Positions 33,033-46,738 are shown, counted from the stretch's first letter. The stretch: 64,000 bases of DNA from Typhlomys cinereus (GCA_023101885.1 JALPQD010000054.1:2034893-2098892); one strand, 5' to 3'. A program made the numbers and translations. The notes: generated by a model not told the origin, from the sequence alone.

Positions 33033-36000
33033 TGATGAAGCATTTCATGGTTACTTTGTGAAAAGTTCATTACATTATTCCTTTATAATATTTATTTGTT
33101 CAACTAGTTAAACAAGATGAGCTAGAGTAAACCCTGATGAATGGGTGGTTTATCTATAATCTCATCAGTATTTGTGCCAAGTATTGTGTTAATCAGTGCT
33201 TGATATCAGAAGTATAGAACCATTATTTAAACAAAGAGCAGAATTTAAAAAGAGCACCTGGAGGACAAGGGTGAAAGAGTCCTGAGCTAAGTAGACAGAG
33301 CTCCTGAGACTGAAGGCAACTTGAACCTGGGAGACCTGGCTACTTCCCAAAGTGCCACCACCTCAAAGCAGGACTGGGAGGAGCAGCAGCATCTCTCCTC
33401 TCCCTGATTTCTGACCCTCATTCTTACATTATAACTTCCATGCTTTAATCCTCTGAGAAGAGTACAATTTTTACAATGTCATTATTTACAGTTTTCTACT
33501 CTATGACTCCCAGATCATCTTTCTGTTATGCATTTTCTGTATTGCAATAAATATTCTCATTGCCTATGATTCTTCTGTTCAAGAGTTAAAAAATATATAA
33601 ATACCTGTAAAAGAAATGCACTAGTTCTAAAGTTCAAAATTACATTTCAGGTTTGGCCTGGATGTGGAGCAAGTGTCTTACATTAAATGCAGTTTTTTTT
33701 AGGCTTCATAGTGTTTCCCCAATTGTAGTGATTTTTTTTTTTATTTTGACAAACTTGGTCCTTTGTGAAATTGATGAAGCACATGGAGACAGAGCAAAAG
33801 CCAATGCACAGCTGCAGTTAAGATGGAGGATGTAAGCAGCAGCTCTGGGAAATCTTGAAGGATTTCTGGTGAAGAGGTTCTGATTATCACTATTGTTGGC
33901 TCTTACAGCAATGAGTGGATATTAGCAAGTGTAGATTACGGATATTAATGTTACTTTGACTTGCCGCTTTAGATTAAAAGCCCCGTAGAAAGTTTATCAA
34001 GAAATCTTACTACTTAAGCTTAGTGCTTAAGTTCACTTTTGGAGGGAGATACTTGAAAAGTTTTCTGAATATTCATTCCATCAATGCACATGTCTATTAA
34101 TATAGGAATATTCATTTTAATATATTTATTACATAGCTAATTGGCCTGTAGTATCTACACTGAAATTAGGGACTTCAAATAAAATCTAAATTATATTTTA
34201 TGACTATCAGCAATGGTATTAAAATACTCAAATATTTTCCTTATGGAACTATCTGAAATTATATAAAATTTTAACCTTAATGGTGTAAATCCATTACATT
34301 TATTGGAAAAAATCATTAATTTGAAATAATTTGAGTTCGTTCAAATTTAAAGTATTTTATTTTCAAAACCAGGTTAAAATTATAAAAAACAATAACTAAG
34401 AACTGCAAGTGTGACTGCTCTTCATTTAAAAATATTTATTACTGCAAGCAAATATTTGACAATAAAATATAGGGTATCTTTTATTTTATTTTATTTAGAC
34501 TACAAACTGCACAGCAATGTTAACACTCATTTTAATATGACATAGAGTTTACAATATAGGACTTTACCTTAAAGGTATAATATGTATTTTCTCTATCATG
34601 TAATTTTGATACTTGTTTCTTAGATAAGCTAAAAAGGAGCCATAAGTCCTTCCCTTTTTAAATTTCTAATGTATCATGTTATCATGAATGCAGGTCCAAT
34701 ATACTTAGTAGTTAAGCATGAATATATTCAGAAAGTAGTGTCTCAGGTGCAATTCGTCAATTGGTGTGAAGTTCTTTCTATGATTACCATGATATTTAGC
34801 TTTGCCAACCAATGCTCAGATGGATGGGATAAGCTATCTATGCTAATTAATGACAGTAAGATGCTCCTAGATGTTACATATTGTTATGTTAAGCCAATTT
34901 ACTTCTCAGCTGCTTTCCAAGAGCCCTGTCTCTCTTAGTTGTTACACTTGTTACCCTCAATTAATGTTTTTTTCATTTCTGTATTATAATGCTAATATAT
35001 TCAGTGCATAAAAAGACATTTATGACAAAATTGTCTTTTTCACTCATTTTTGGGGAGATAGAAAGGTGCTAGAGTAGTTATTCCTTTCCCACTCATATTA
35101 CCCTTTCCCCTCTTTCTTATTTCTTCCAGTCATCTTCTTAACATTTCCCATTTGTATCAATTATTGAGAAAACCATTGGTTATCTCTTAGTGTTTAGTAG
35201 TGTAAAAAAGTCCTCGCATGCTTATGGCACTATGCTGCAGGATAGCACTGCTCTGAATATGACGTTTTTATTTTAATAATCTGATAGCCAGCTGGATTTA
35301 TTTTTGTTTCCTCATTCATCTTGAAAGTTAGCTGGAACCCAGATTCCCTTCCCTTATTTATGTGTCTGACGGCTGTTTCATTAGAAAAATGAGAATAAGA
35401 GAGCATTACCATGTGCAAAGGATCCCAGACACATTGCAAGAAAGGTATTGAGAAGTAAAAAGAGACTCAGGCCTAAAGAGTAAAGAATTACATCGACCAT
35501 TCACTTTACTAGGACAATACCATACATATCAGAAAAACACTCAAGAATAAAACAATATATAATTACTAACTATAGCAAATTAAGTGATATAAAACATATC
35601 AGAGGGACAAATCGGTGAATTTGTGCAGGAACTAAAGAGGTTAGTAAATATTCTGAGTGGGAACCAAATTTTCCTACACCATTACTTTGCATGAGTAAAT
35701 ACAGTGTCTACAGCAAGAAAGATTGAAATAAACATGTATGTATTCAACAATACATTGATAGCAGAAATACATTGATATCAGAAATAGAAAAGTTTAGGAA
35801 AAATATTGTCCTTGAGTTAAAACTCATGTTTGGGAACAGTGTAAAGAGATGCTTCCCATGAAATCATCTGACCTTCCTGCTGGCTTGCCTGTTCTTTTAT
35901 TCACGATCTACTCATGCCCTGACAATGTTTGCCAGTGTGGTTGAGGCGTAGGGAGACACAATCGGGATACTTCTTCACTGAGTAACTTTGCTGAGCTGTG

Positions 36001-37550
36001 TCCACTCGGCTGCAAGTGTGTTCATTCTGTTCTTTCTTCCTCACTGTCTAACTAATTTTTTCGGCAGCTGCATTATTCCCAACCATTTCTGAAATACTGT
36101 CAACTGCACGTTAAACTCCATGGGTTTAAGGACTCTGATATTGATCATGAAACCTGGGGTCTTGGCTCCTGTGTGGGATCCTGTGCCGCAACATTTTAGA
36201 TATCTGGCCGGAACATTTTAGATGCTTTGGCAGCAACTGGACAGCTGCCAGGAGGGGCAAAGGGTATGTCTGCAATGGTCAAAGCTTCTTAGGCTTCTCT
36301 CCAAGGCCAGGCAATTAGGAAACACAAGATCCATATTGCATCAAAAATTCTGTTCTTTTAATTTCCCTTGTGGATTCAATTTTGCATTCTTTCTTGTTTG
36401 TACAAATGAAAAAGATCTCTTCATTTCTTAGATTCTAGCATGTTTCTCTGTAATGTATAATATATGAGAAAGCTTGTGTATGTTCTCTTGTTTGGGTCAA
36501 ATACTTCCAATACCACAGTTTGTGAATTTTAAGAAACCTTTTAGTCTCTTACATGTGTGAACAAAGAAATTAGCTTTGCTTTCAGGTTCCTGAATTCTTT
36601 AAAATTCACTCAGTCTGCTTAAGTGTTCATCCACTAGGGATTTCACTGCTCTTTCTTTACAATTCCTATCTTAAAAATAGGAGAAAAAGAAAAGTTTGAA
36701 GAGCTTATAAATGTATTAAAATGTCAAAATATTTTTACCACAGGGGGAACATGTCTGCCAGTAAAGTTATTTGGAATTAGTCTGACAAAACAACTCCAAA
36801 AAGCTTGCACTTCAGAGAATACATTTCAAAGAAATACATAAATGTGCTTTAGTAATTTTCTCATGTTATTAGCTGATTGTCATGATATGTAATGCATGTC
36901 ACAATTATCATATGTGTCAATCTTGGTTTTTCCCTTGTCAACATGACTTAGTCTGAAGTCGCTTCCATTTGGACGTTCTCTTTCCTTTAGGACTGTAGCA
37001 GAAAAGGTCATAATGTAGAAAAGTCCATTATTTCATCTTACTTGACACATTTTGTAACCTAATCAAAAGGAGTTTTTTCCAGAACTCTAAGAGACATGCT
37101 TAGAGACTGCACTGAGGCCCTACACAGATTTTGCCAATGATCTCCTTTGATGAATTTGTCTCTGGGGACTCATTCCTGTAACAGCAGTTTTTCTTGCAAC
37201 TCAAATCTATCACACATAAAACTATATAACGTATTAATTTTCATATTTGTGGAGGTAAGGAAATTTCACCCAGCCTTTGATGTGCTGAAATTTCTAATGA
37301 AGTAGCAGCATGGTTGATTGCCTTTTACTATAACATTTGAGCTATGAAAATTTGAAAGTGACAGGTCACTAAAAAGCATTATGTCCAGGAATCCTTTATA
37401 AATTCAAATGTTCTCAGGAAAACAAGGCCAAAGTACGTAACCTAAATTGAAGTTCTGTTAATTCCAATTTGGTACTTAAATAAATGAATACTCAATATGC
37501 TTGTAAAAGTAGAAAAAAAATAATAAAAACATGAACTCAAAAAAGAAAAA
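33033..37550. other. AT-rich non-genic DNA
   Basis: About 4.5 kb with no repeat I can name and no coding frame above about 90 codons. A frame at 34669-34938 (89 codons) has no recognisable domain. 35840-36330 is somewhat less AT-rich but shows no exon-like structure that I can support. Confidence 0.45.
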
Positions 37551-37772
37551 CAGGGCCAATGAGATACCTCAGTGCAAAAGACACCTGCTTAGAGGCTTAG
37601 AGACCAAATCAGCTAGGTTCAATCCCTACAATCCCACAAGGTAGAAGAAGATAATTGACGTCTGAAAAGTTGCTCTCCATCTTTCACCTGTGCACAATGG
37701 CATACATGTGTGGGTCTTCTCCCTCTCTCCCTCCCCCATGTGCTTTGTGTGTCTCTCTAAATAAATTGATAA
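37551..37772 (+). mobile_element. B3-like SINE (B2 superfamily)
   Basis: The head has the tRNA-like pattern GGGCCAATGAGATACCTCAG with a B-box-like GGTTCAATCCC. A body with GCACAATGGCATACATGTG, CT-rich DNA (CTCCCTCTCTCCCTCCCCC) and an AAATAAATTGATAAAAT tail follows. This is the B3 order. Confidence 0.7.
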
Positions 37773-37898
37773 AATATTTTAAAATAATGCAAGAACAAAA
37801 AAAATCATGAAACTTCCTACTACTTAAAGACCTCTTCCTGGTAACATTTTTTCAGTTTTACAGTTTACGCCACATTGCTTTTCTTAATAATGATGATC

Positions 37899-38100
37899 CA
37901 TCCTTCCTTCCTTCCTTCCTTCCTTCCTTCCTTCCTTCCTTCCTTCCTTCCTTCCTTCTTCCTTCTTCCTTCCTTCCTTCCTTCTTTCCTTCCTTTCTTC
38001 CTCCTTCCCTCCCTCCCTCCCCCTCTCTTTTTCTTTTTTCCTTCCTTCTTTCCTTCTTTCCTTCTTTTCTTTCCCTTCATCCCTTTTCTTCTTTCCTTTT
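37899..38100. repeat. (TTCC)n tetranucleotide tract, degrading to T/C-rich DNA
   Basis: Pure TTCC units to about 37956, then imperfect TTCC/TTCT/CCCT units. Frames through it (for example 37875-38492) are composition artefacts. Confidence 0.95.
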
Positions 38101-38105
38101 TTAAA

Positions 38106-38158
38106 TTATATTTTTTTATTATTATTATTTATTCAACTGTGTGTATGTGCGCACGCGT

Positions 38159-38203
<45 letters not shown>

Positions 38204-38413
38204 TGTGTGTAGAACCACGGACGAATTCGCGAACCACCATGGACGCCTCCACCTCCTTCTGCCCCGGGATTCACAGGCTCCGCCCTACCAAGACCAGAAG
38301 CGCAGGCCGCCCCCGCTTCCGTCTGGCGTCTATACGTGGGATCTGGGATCTGAACTCGGGACCTTCCGCCTGCAAGGCGGAGGCTTAACCCCCGAGCCAC
38401 CTCTCCAGCCCTT
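38106..38413 (-). mobile_element. Dip-like SINE, subtype II, minus strand, with TSDs
   Basis: On the minus strand it begins with GGCTGGAGAGGTGGCTCGGG. The A-box TGGCTCGGGGG and a B-box near GAGTTCAGATCC are evident. The body carries CGGACGAATTCGCGAACC (plus-strand reading) and the tail is (CA)n plus AATAATAATAAAAA. A 16-bp duplication, TCTTTCCTTTTTTAAA, flanks it (38090-38105 and 38414-38429). The insertion lies at the end of the TTCC tract. It has the shorter CTCCTTCTGCCCCGG body shared with 42599-42891. Confidence 0.85.
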
Positions 38414-38429
38414 TCTTTCCTTTTTTAAA

Positions 38430-40184
38430 AGCTTACATTTCTGTTTACTTCAACCTTCACTTGGTTTTCTCTCCTTATTTTATTTCATCTAGGTAATGTT
38501 TTAGACTCCGTTTAGTCTAATTTTTTTCTTTTATTTGTATGAACTTTTAAAAATTACAATCTGACATTATTCTTTTCTTGATTTCTCTTTCAAATTATGT
38601 GAATCAAATATTACATTCTCTGATCTTAATATTTTTTTTCTTCTACTGGCCATATATTTTCTTTTTTATTATTCTTTAAATTTTTGGAAACTTTTCTTCA
38701 GCATATTTATATATTTCATAGTTTTAATTGCTGTTTTGCATAATCTAATTTTCAAAAATCACAGTATCATAGTCGAGATATAAGGCTTTCAAAATTAAGA
38801 AATTTCCATGCTTATGCATGAAGAACTGCTTATTTAATATGTTATTTCAAGCAGAAAAACATACTCAGTGTCTCTGAGTTTGAGAGTTTCCATTTTTCAC
38901 TTTTTTTTGTTCTTCTCATTTTTTTCTACTTGTGTTCTCTTTTTTCTTTCTTTCCTTTTGGATTATGATTAAACAGAAATCTATTTTTCTAATGGAAATT
39001 TCTTGATTTTGATTTTTTTATGCAATCTCTTTATCAACCTTACCAATTTCAAGCTCTCCAGTTACAATTTTAAATATGTTCCTTTCCCTGTCCAAACTGT
39101 AAGATATTTTAAATCTTCCCTTCGTTTTTCTTTTCTATTACATATGAATAACAATGAGACAGGGGTCAGTTTGTTATACACTGAATTTAAGAGACTTATA
39201 GTGAAGACTGCAAGTTGCTCAGAAGTCTTAGGATAGACACAAGGAAGCTTTAGGTTAAAGCAGCAAGAGCTACAACACTAAGGAATGTAAACTAAGAGGG
39301 TCTGCAGGTGGCAGTGAGATAGTTAACACAATCCTATAGGAGGCAGACAAAGAATGGGAGAGTAATCTTCACTGAGGAATTTATGCAAGACTTGACTGAT
39401 AATTTATACGTTATTGTATTAAAGTGTAACACAGTAAGATAGCTTCTACCAAGAAGCTTCCAAAAAAGGGACTTTCCATGTACAGTTGAACATTGACTGA
39501 TCTAACAGAAGCCATTCCCATGGTGAACTATAAGATGTCTATATAAATGTGAGAATAAATTTACACAATATAACTAACACAATATAATTAATGGCTACTA
39601 CCTTAGTCTTTGTGCAGTTTCTTCAAGATAAAGAACTTAAATTATTTTGGATTTTTTCCCTCTTGAAAGTCCCTCCCAATCTTGGGAGTTTCTGTAACAT
39701 TTCCTGAATTTTTCTCTTTTCCTTAATTTCTCATAACAAACCTCACCCAGAAGAACCCATGCCACAGTCTGAATGCTGTGTTTTTGAAATTTTATTCATG
39801 ACACTGATAAGTCTGTCAATTTAAATTTAGCTTCAAATACAGTCTGAAGACATAAATAAAATTCCATAGCATTCTTATAATGTAAAATGAATTGCCATTG
39901 ATGCAATTTCTACTGAATCCATACCTTCCCCTGAAAAATCAGGAACACATCTTTACTTCCTGCATTCATATTCTAATTTATATCCTGATCTTCTGATGTT
40001 TCATCAGAAGTGTTCATTAAGCTGTACTTGCTACCATGCTCAGGATTCTCTAGCCTATATCTTCAGCCCTTTCTAACCACCTCTTGAAAATCAGGCCTAA
40101 TGACTTCTAAACCATAGGTCGAGTTTAGTCACAATGGTATCTTCATGTCTAGCACGAATTTCATGTTTTAACCTTCCATTGATG
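38430..40184. other. AT-rich non-genic DNA
   Basis: T-rich at the left, no sustained frame, no repeat that I recognise. Confidence 0.45.
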
Positions 40185-40465
40185 TTACAAAAAAAGTGAG
40201 ATAAGGGCATTGAAAGACAAAAGATTGATTTGGCTTATGGCTTCAGATGATCATAAATACTGGACTCCATTGTTCATAGCTAATGGTGGGCAGAATATCA
40301 TAATATGGTGCAAATAATGGAGCAAACTTGCTCACTATTCTGGTGAACATGAAGTGAAGACACAGCATATGAGAAAATAGGACAGATACAAAATTACATC
40401 TTTCAAAAAATTCCGGACTTCAGGGTAATAGTTCCAACAAGTATATCTCACCTCAGTATGCTTCC
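40185..40465 (-). mobile_element. Possible old MaLR-type LTR fragment
   Basis: The plus strand shows the ordered words seen in reverse-oriented MaLR LTR ends: GATTTGGCTTATGGCTTCAG, GACTCCATTG, GGGCAGAATATCATAATATGG, CAAACTTGCTCAC and GTATATCTCACCTC. No termini or partner LTR found. Confidence 0.4.
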
Positions 40466-42582
40466 AGCATCTCTTAGTGCTTCATTCACTTGACAACCAA
40501 ACTTTAGCACATTGTCTTTAGAGAGCATTTCACATATGTACCATGACAGCATATCAAGTTTATTCTTATTGGAAATAATAGTCTTTGCAAACCTGATGCT
40601 TGGAGAACTGTATACTTATATGTAAAAATAAAATGAAGCTTGCTCTCTAGCTCATAGTATACACAAAAACTAACTTCAAATGGACTTAGAGCCAAAAAAC
40701 TAAAATAGAAAATAGATGCTTAGCCATAATGCTAAAATTTTAGTATATCAGAAGAAATTTCAACATAATATGCTTCTGAACATTAAATACTTTTATGCTT
40801 TAATACACACTGTAATGAAAGCAAAATGCAGCCTATGCGACAGATTATATGTGAGTGTTTGAGTGTGTGTATAGTGGGCTTGATATTCAGAAAATATACA
40901 CAGAAAAACTTGTGACTCATATGTTCAAAAAGACAACTAGTTAAAAAATTGTATAGGTTATTCAAATGATATATCTTTGAATAATATATAAAAATTGTTA
41001 ATAAGCAGAGAATGTTTGCTTGACAGTCATCTGAAAATGAAAATCATAATGAGACTTCAAAACAAGCTATGAATTCTTTCATTTATTCTGTGCAAGCTAC
41101 TATTATTTTCTTAAGTGATCAAAATATGATAATTAAAATATTAGAATACTGAGTGAATTACCAAAGGCCACAAAGGAATAAATGATCACATTGTTGAGTT
41201 GATACTAAAATGCTCAACTGTGGTGTTCAGATTCTTAAGAACAATGAGCCAGTTATTCCCACCTGAAAACTTGGTTTATGCTTTTGGGAACCAAGAGAAG
41301 AGCATAATTAGATTGGAGTGATTTTGAAGGACATAATGTGAAATGAGGCTGAAGAGTGAGATTAGGAACAGATTGTGGATAGACTTGGGCGTCTTACTCC
41401 ACAGTTTAGAATACGCTCCATAAGCAATACTCAGTGACTGTTAAGTACGAGGCCTGGCAGTGAAATGATCAGAAAAACATCTTGGAAACACTACAAAAGA
41501 AGAAATGAGACATTTGGATATGTTTTATACATCCTGGCAATAGTGAAAAAAATAAACATATTTTGTATTTGTCTTAAAATTGATGCAAGGCATATAAATA
41601 CATTTGAAGAACAACTGATTAAAGGTATTAAAACGATAGAATTGCAAATCTTTTTGCTTGGTACCAAGTGACTCAAGTGCGGGTTATATCAGCAAAACTT
41701 ATAAATTTGGATATAATAGATACTGAACCTTTTTCATTCTTATTTATGTTAAACCCATAAGATAAATAGCCTGTTATTACCAATTGTACAAGTAAAGAAA
41801 ATGGAACAAGGGAGAATAAATTACTTTTATAAAATTCTTCTTTTCAACCTCAAAAGTATTTGCTCTCTTATTTTAAAGCTGTTTTCAACTCTTATTAAAT
41901 TAAAGCCAGACAATTTTGCTATGCTCTTCTGCAATCTTATTTAAGTAAAATTAGCTAACATTTTAAAATAACCATAAAACATATTTAAAATTCTCAAATA
42001 GCAAATGGTACATACAAACTTGAACTCAGCTAACTACATTAGAAAGCTTTATTTGAAGAATTTGAATATATCCAATTGTGTTTGTAGAGTTTTACTTTTT
42101 TGAAAACACAAGAAAATATCGATTTCTCTGCTACATAATTATGTAACGTTCTCATTCCCACAGGGAAGCAAGTTGCCTAAAATTGTCCAGAGAAGAACCT
42201 TTATATGTTGTGAATAGCCAAATAGAACATAATACAATATCTATCTCTTCAAACTGATCAAATTTGAGAATTATAGTTAATAATAGCAAAGTTTTTGAGA
42301 AAGGTTCATGCATGTATACAACATAAAATTCATATTTATCTAATACAATATTAATGTATTATATAATAAATCTTGTTCATGTTCATATAATTAATAATAT
42401 AAAATAATATAGTATAATATAAAATATATATAATAAGGCTTAGTTATTCATGTTCCTCATAAGTCTTTCTAACTTGCCTTTTTAAAATTATTTGTTGGGG
42501 TATTGTATTTAGACATGTTCTCAAATGGTGCTCAAATTGATGCTAGGTGAAGGCATCAGTGGCTGATAAAGAATAAAAATTT
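40466..42582. other. AT-rich non-genic DNA
   Basis: No gene or named repeat recognised. 42330-42435 is almost pure A+T with many TAATAT/ATATAA words. Confidence 0.45.
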
Positions 42583-42598
42583 TGTTTGCGTATATTTT

Positions 42599-42891
42599 TT
42601 TTAATTTTTTTTATTATTATTATTATTTATTCAACTGTGTGCATATGCGTGTGTATGTGTGTGCGTGCGCGTGTGTCTGCGTGTGTGTAGAACCACGGAC
42701 GAATTCGCGAACCACCATGGACGCCTCCAACTCCTTCAGCCCCGGGATTCACAGGCTCCGCCCTACCAGGACCAGAAGCGCAGGTCGCCCCCGCTTCCGC
42801 CTGGCGTCTATACGTGGGATCTGGGATCTGAACTCGGGACCTTCCGCCTGCAAGGCGGAGGCTTAACCACCTGAGCCACCTCTCCAGCCCC
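42599..42891 (-). mobile_element. Dip-like SINE, subtype II, minus strand, with TSDs
   Basis: Closely similar to 38106-38413 throughout, including GAATTCGCGAACCACCATGG. A 16-bp duplication with one mismatch flanks it (TGTTTGCGTATATTTT at 42583-42598, TGTTTGCATATATTTT at 42892-42907). In element orientation the insertion point reads CATT/AAAATA, the classical L1 endonuclease context, so L1 proteins mobilised it. The A-box TGGCTCAGGTGG is well kept. Confidence 0.88.
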
Positions 42892-42907
42892 TGTTTGCAT
42901 ATATTTT

Positions 42908-43683
42908 AATGTTTCTTAAATTAAGGAACTTAGGGATTGTTCATTTGGAGAAGTGAACAGAAAAATTGAAATCTAGATATGACACACAAGCAAAATAACA
43001 TTATTTTATGTGATAGTAAAATAATACAAAGACTAACCCAATGAACATATCTTTCATAGCTTCCAAATTAAATAAGCTTCTTAATATGTTTATATTTTAA
43101 TGTGATGTAATTGTGTATTTTAGACAGCTGAAATGTTGAGGAATATTGTGTAGTTTCATTCCAAGAAATCTTTCATTAGATGAAAAAAATTCTTAATTGA
43201 ACACAATAGCTTGATAGTGCTGTTTATCATAGAGTGTATATTACTGCCTCTCACAGTCCTTGTTGATTGAAAGTTGTTTCCAGTTGTTTCCAAGCATCAT
43301 TAGAAAGTACAAGACATTACTAGCTTAGGGATTCTTAAATTGCAAAATTCGAAGCAGAGTTTATATTGAACGTGCATTTGTTATATATTTATATATGTAT
43401 ATGGTAAATATAATAATAACTTCGAAAGCATTGTTTATGTACTGTTGAGCTAAAACCCTTTTCTGGTTCTTAAACATGAAAGTCACTTATTTATCAGAAA
43501 AAAATGAGTCAGTTTCAGTGGTTAAATCATCTTGAAAACAAAGCAATTTCTTTTTAGTGGAGTACTTCCTAATTGTGTAATAACATATTTATGTTATTGG
43601 AATTAATTGGCAACTGGAATTAATTGGCAAATCCACTCACTACAACAAACCTGTGGGTTTTTTAAACTTTTTAGTCAATTTTA
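42908..43683. other. AT-rich non-genic DNA
   Basis: Nothing recognised. A GGAATTAATTGGCAA word is repeated in tandem near 43599-43628. Confidence 0.45.
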
Positions 43684-43717
43684 AGTTTTTTTATTTGCTT
43701 TTTATTTGTGTGTGTGT

Positions 43718-43749
<32 letters not shown>

Positions 43750-43968
43750 TTTTGTCAGAGGGCACCATGTGTCCAAGCGTGACTTCTGAAGTCATCCTAT
43801 ATTGCTTCTATCTTCTGCTTGTTCTGGGATTACCCAGGTTCTGCCTACCAGGGCCAGAAGTATATTTCTGCCTGGCATTTCATTTTTTCAATTGGGGTCT
43901 TTTTTCCAAACTCAGGTCCTTCTGATTGTGAGGCAGAGTCTTAACCCCTGAACAATCTCTCCAGCCCC
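43684..43968 (-). mobile_element. Old Dip-like SINE, minus strand
   Basis: On the minus strand it starts GGGGCTGGAGAGATTGTTCAG, continues with GGACCTGAGTTTGG, and reaches a TG/CA dinucleotide run (plus strand 43707-43749). The body resembles 24376-24640 more than the young copies. No clear target duplication. Confidence 0.7.
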
Positions 43969-44156
43969 AAATATGTGTTACAATAAGTCATAGATGAATT
44001 GGTATTTTCCTTCTTTGCAGACAGGTTTTTATTTTATTATTTTTGCAAATTAAAAATTTTTAAAAATCTCACAAAATCTTTTGTTTTCTTTGTTGACATT
44101 TTCTTAATCAAAGGAAGGGAGAAAAGCAATTTGGTAATGTGTTTCATTTGCTTCCA

Positions 44157-44480
44157 GAGATCTAGTGAAATGGCTCAGTAGTAAACTCATGGCTGTACAG
44201 ACAAGAGGATGGTAGCTCAGATCTCCATGTAAATGCTGAGTAGCTGTAGTGTCCTGCTTTAATTTCAAAATTCAGAAAACAGAGAGAAAAGACCCAAGAA
44301 CATGCTCTTATGGGTAAACTCCATTTTTACTTAAAAGACTTTGCCTAAATGAACAAGTTTTAGAATAATCAAGGACGATTTTCAACATCTACCATAGGCC
44401 TCTAGTAGCACACTCACAAGTACATTCACACACCCCATCACACAGCTGTGTACATACTAATGCAAAAAAATACTTGAAAA
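44157..44480 (+). mobile_element. B4/RSINE-type SINE, diverged
   Basis: The head has TGAAATGGCTCAGTAG (A-box-like). The distal part has ATCAAGGACGATTTTCAACATC, then TAGGCCTCTAGTAGCACAC and a CA-rich end, the order of the B4/RSINE tail. Borders are approximate. Confidence 0.55.
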
Positions 44481-46464
44481 ACACACATCATAGAGATGAG
44501 AAAATTTTTAAAGTATGTATATTTAAATGGCACGCAGCATCGGAAAGTTCTTAAAACAAGCCTGGTGATTTTTCTTTTATGAGGATCTCTGCAGAGAGGA
44601 CGTGAGCCCATCTCAAATATAGAAAGTTGAACACTGTCTTAAAATCAAAGCAAACTATATCTGCATCATGACATTAACCCTATGTTTTTAATGGCCTAAA
44701 AATCTGACAAGTCTTATTTAGCACAAAGCAGTATCTATAGTAGCTCATCATTACTACTGTCACTGGGGCAGAGGTATCATACCACTCAATATAAACCAAG
44801 GACTCAATTATGTGCACTCTAAAATTAAGCTCATTAACTACTACATACACATGGTTAGGCAGATCATTTAGGCTTCTAAGAAGAAAGCAAAAGGTAAGTT
44901 AATTTAGTCATGGATGAATATCTCTTTTCAAACAATTTCAATTCCATATTTACCTAGCATCAGTGTACATTTCTCACAGTTTGGGATTATAATTTAGTTG
45001 ATACTGAGACTAAACAGTGAACATTTTTGTGCTTTATATATGTGCAATGCACATATTTAATACCAAAATTTCTAAGCAAAAAAACTTCCTAAAATGTGAA
45101 AATTGGTTAACATTGACCATTGAATATTAGTGTATTTAATTGAATTTCAAAAAATCGGTTTAAAAAGAATTATCATCTTACTTTGTTCATTAAAAGAAAA
45201 TGACTAAAAAGTGCTAAGATCAATCTACAATGAAGGTCCAGACTCTAAATAGTATGGTGCTCTTTTTGTTGATTTATGGATACCTTATATTATATCTGAT
45301 TATTTACATGGAATCATTTATTTAGCAGAGGTAAACAACTGCATTTCAAATTCAGTGCATAGCTGTGGGTCCTGCATGTTAGTAAATGATTCCAGAAATA
45401 CTTTCACTCAAAATACTTTTGCCATTATCTTGTTAATAGACCCTATTGCTTTAAATCTACAAGGAATGCAAATAACTGATAATTCTGCACTCATTAAGGA
45501 AATCTCCAGTGACTTACTTCAACTAAATGTTCCAACAGGCATGTTTAGCACTTCTTTGGGGATTGGTAAAGTTCCAAAAGTCTGTAAATTAAAGTTCTGC
45601 AGAGTGCTATCAAATATGCATAATGAAGCCCTAGATGTAAATTAAGAAGATTTATGTGACTGCATTCTGCTTACGTTATTCAATAGCAATGCCTCACAGG
45701 TTTTTATGAAGCAAATAAAGTGTTCCTTTTTCTTGAATTCCATTTTAAATGGTCACTATGGATTCATTCTTACATTACTTGATTCTACTATTATGCAATG
45801 AATTGCTGTTTTAAAACCATAATTCATCCTAAAGTTTGTCACACAACACAGTCAAATAGCATGGTACCCCATGCATAATGTCATAAAGAAGTTGTCTAAA
45901 GATGAAAGAGCATCTCATGTGGGCTCAGAGATAAATGCATGCTATTTATATTAGTGTTTTTAAAAACATATCCATGAATAATGAAATGGCATCACCAAAT
46001 ACCTCTTCCTTCTTAGACATTATGAAGCTGATACAACCAGATTAACTATGGAATTTGAAGAATATTATTGTGAATTCGAGAGAAACCTTAAGACTTTGTA
46101 AGAAAAATATTTGAACTTTTGCAAGGTAGAAACGATTCACTATTAGGTATAATTTTGTTGTTTCAATACGGCATGTGTTTTAGTGGCAAAATATGAACAT
46201 GACTACTTCAAAGCACACAAATTTATTGAATGTTTAAACAAGAAAGCATTTCAATCCTTATTTCCTATACAACAGTTATGCTGGAGGGTGATATGAAAAG
46301 AATCACAGGGACAAATAAGAGAAGTTGCATGTCATTTAAAGAAAAAGCTCTGAAAGCATGTGAGTAAAAATGCACAAGTGAAAGGTAGCAAGAATAATTA
46401 TGAACTTATATTAAATATTAAATGTATCTAATACTTTATATTATATATTCGTATTATATATATG
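44481..46464. other. AT-rich non-genic DNA
   Basis: A 96-codon frame at 45355-45645 has no domain, signal peptide or family resemblance that I can see. Otherwise short frames only. Confidence 0.45.
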
Positions 46465-46465
46465 A

Positions 46466-46491
<26 letters not shown>
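46465..46491. repeat. (TA)n microsatellite
   Basis: Pure TA run, about 27 bp, in an AT-rich flank. Confidence 0.9.
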
Positions 46492-46498
<7 letters not shown>

Positions 46499-46525
46499 GT
46501 TTCAAATGTTTAAAAATGCACACAT

Positions 46526-46738
46526 TTTGGGTTTAGCCAGTAAAGCAAGCCAGGAAATGTGAGTTCTATCCCAAGAAACTCAACTGTTGGAAGGATGACA
46601 ATGATTCCCAAATATCCTATGAAGTACAACTATATGCCATGGTATATGTGGTTCACATTTTCTAACTTTCTCTCCCTCTTTTTTGTTCTCTATGTGTCTA
46701 TCTCTTTTCTAGTAAATAAAACATAAAATTATTAAAAG
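46526..46738 (+). mobile_element. Degenerate B3-like SINE
   Basis: A tRNA-like head (GGGTTTAGCCAGTAAAGCAAG, then GTGAGTTCTATCCC) is followed by TGCCATGGTATATG, a CT-rich stretch (TTTCTCTCCCTC) and an AAATAAAACATAAAATT tail, parallel to 37551-37772. Confidence 0.55.

Noticed and set aside
34669..34938. 89-codon frame as a possible gene
   Set aside because: No family resemblance and no supporting context. Frames of this length are expected by chance in 64 kb.
37899..38100. CRISPR-like regular repeat
   Set aside because: It is a tetranucleotide microsatellite with no spacers, in a mammalian genome.
38106..38413. tRNA gene (A- and B-box present)
   Set aside because: The tRNA-like part is the SINE head. 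It lacks a pairing acceptor stem and recurs with a fixed non-tRNA body.
37875..38492. 205-codon frame
   Set aside because: It is made of TTCC and TG repeats and a SINE read through. Not a gene.
45355..45645. 96-codon frame as a possible exon
   Set aside because: No splice sites of note, no recognisable domain, and AT-rich codon use like the surroundings.
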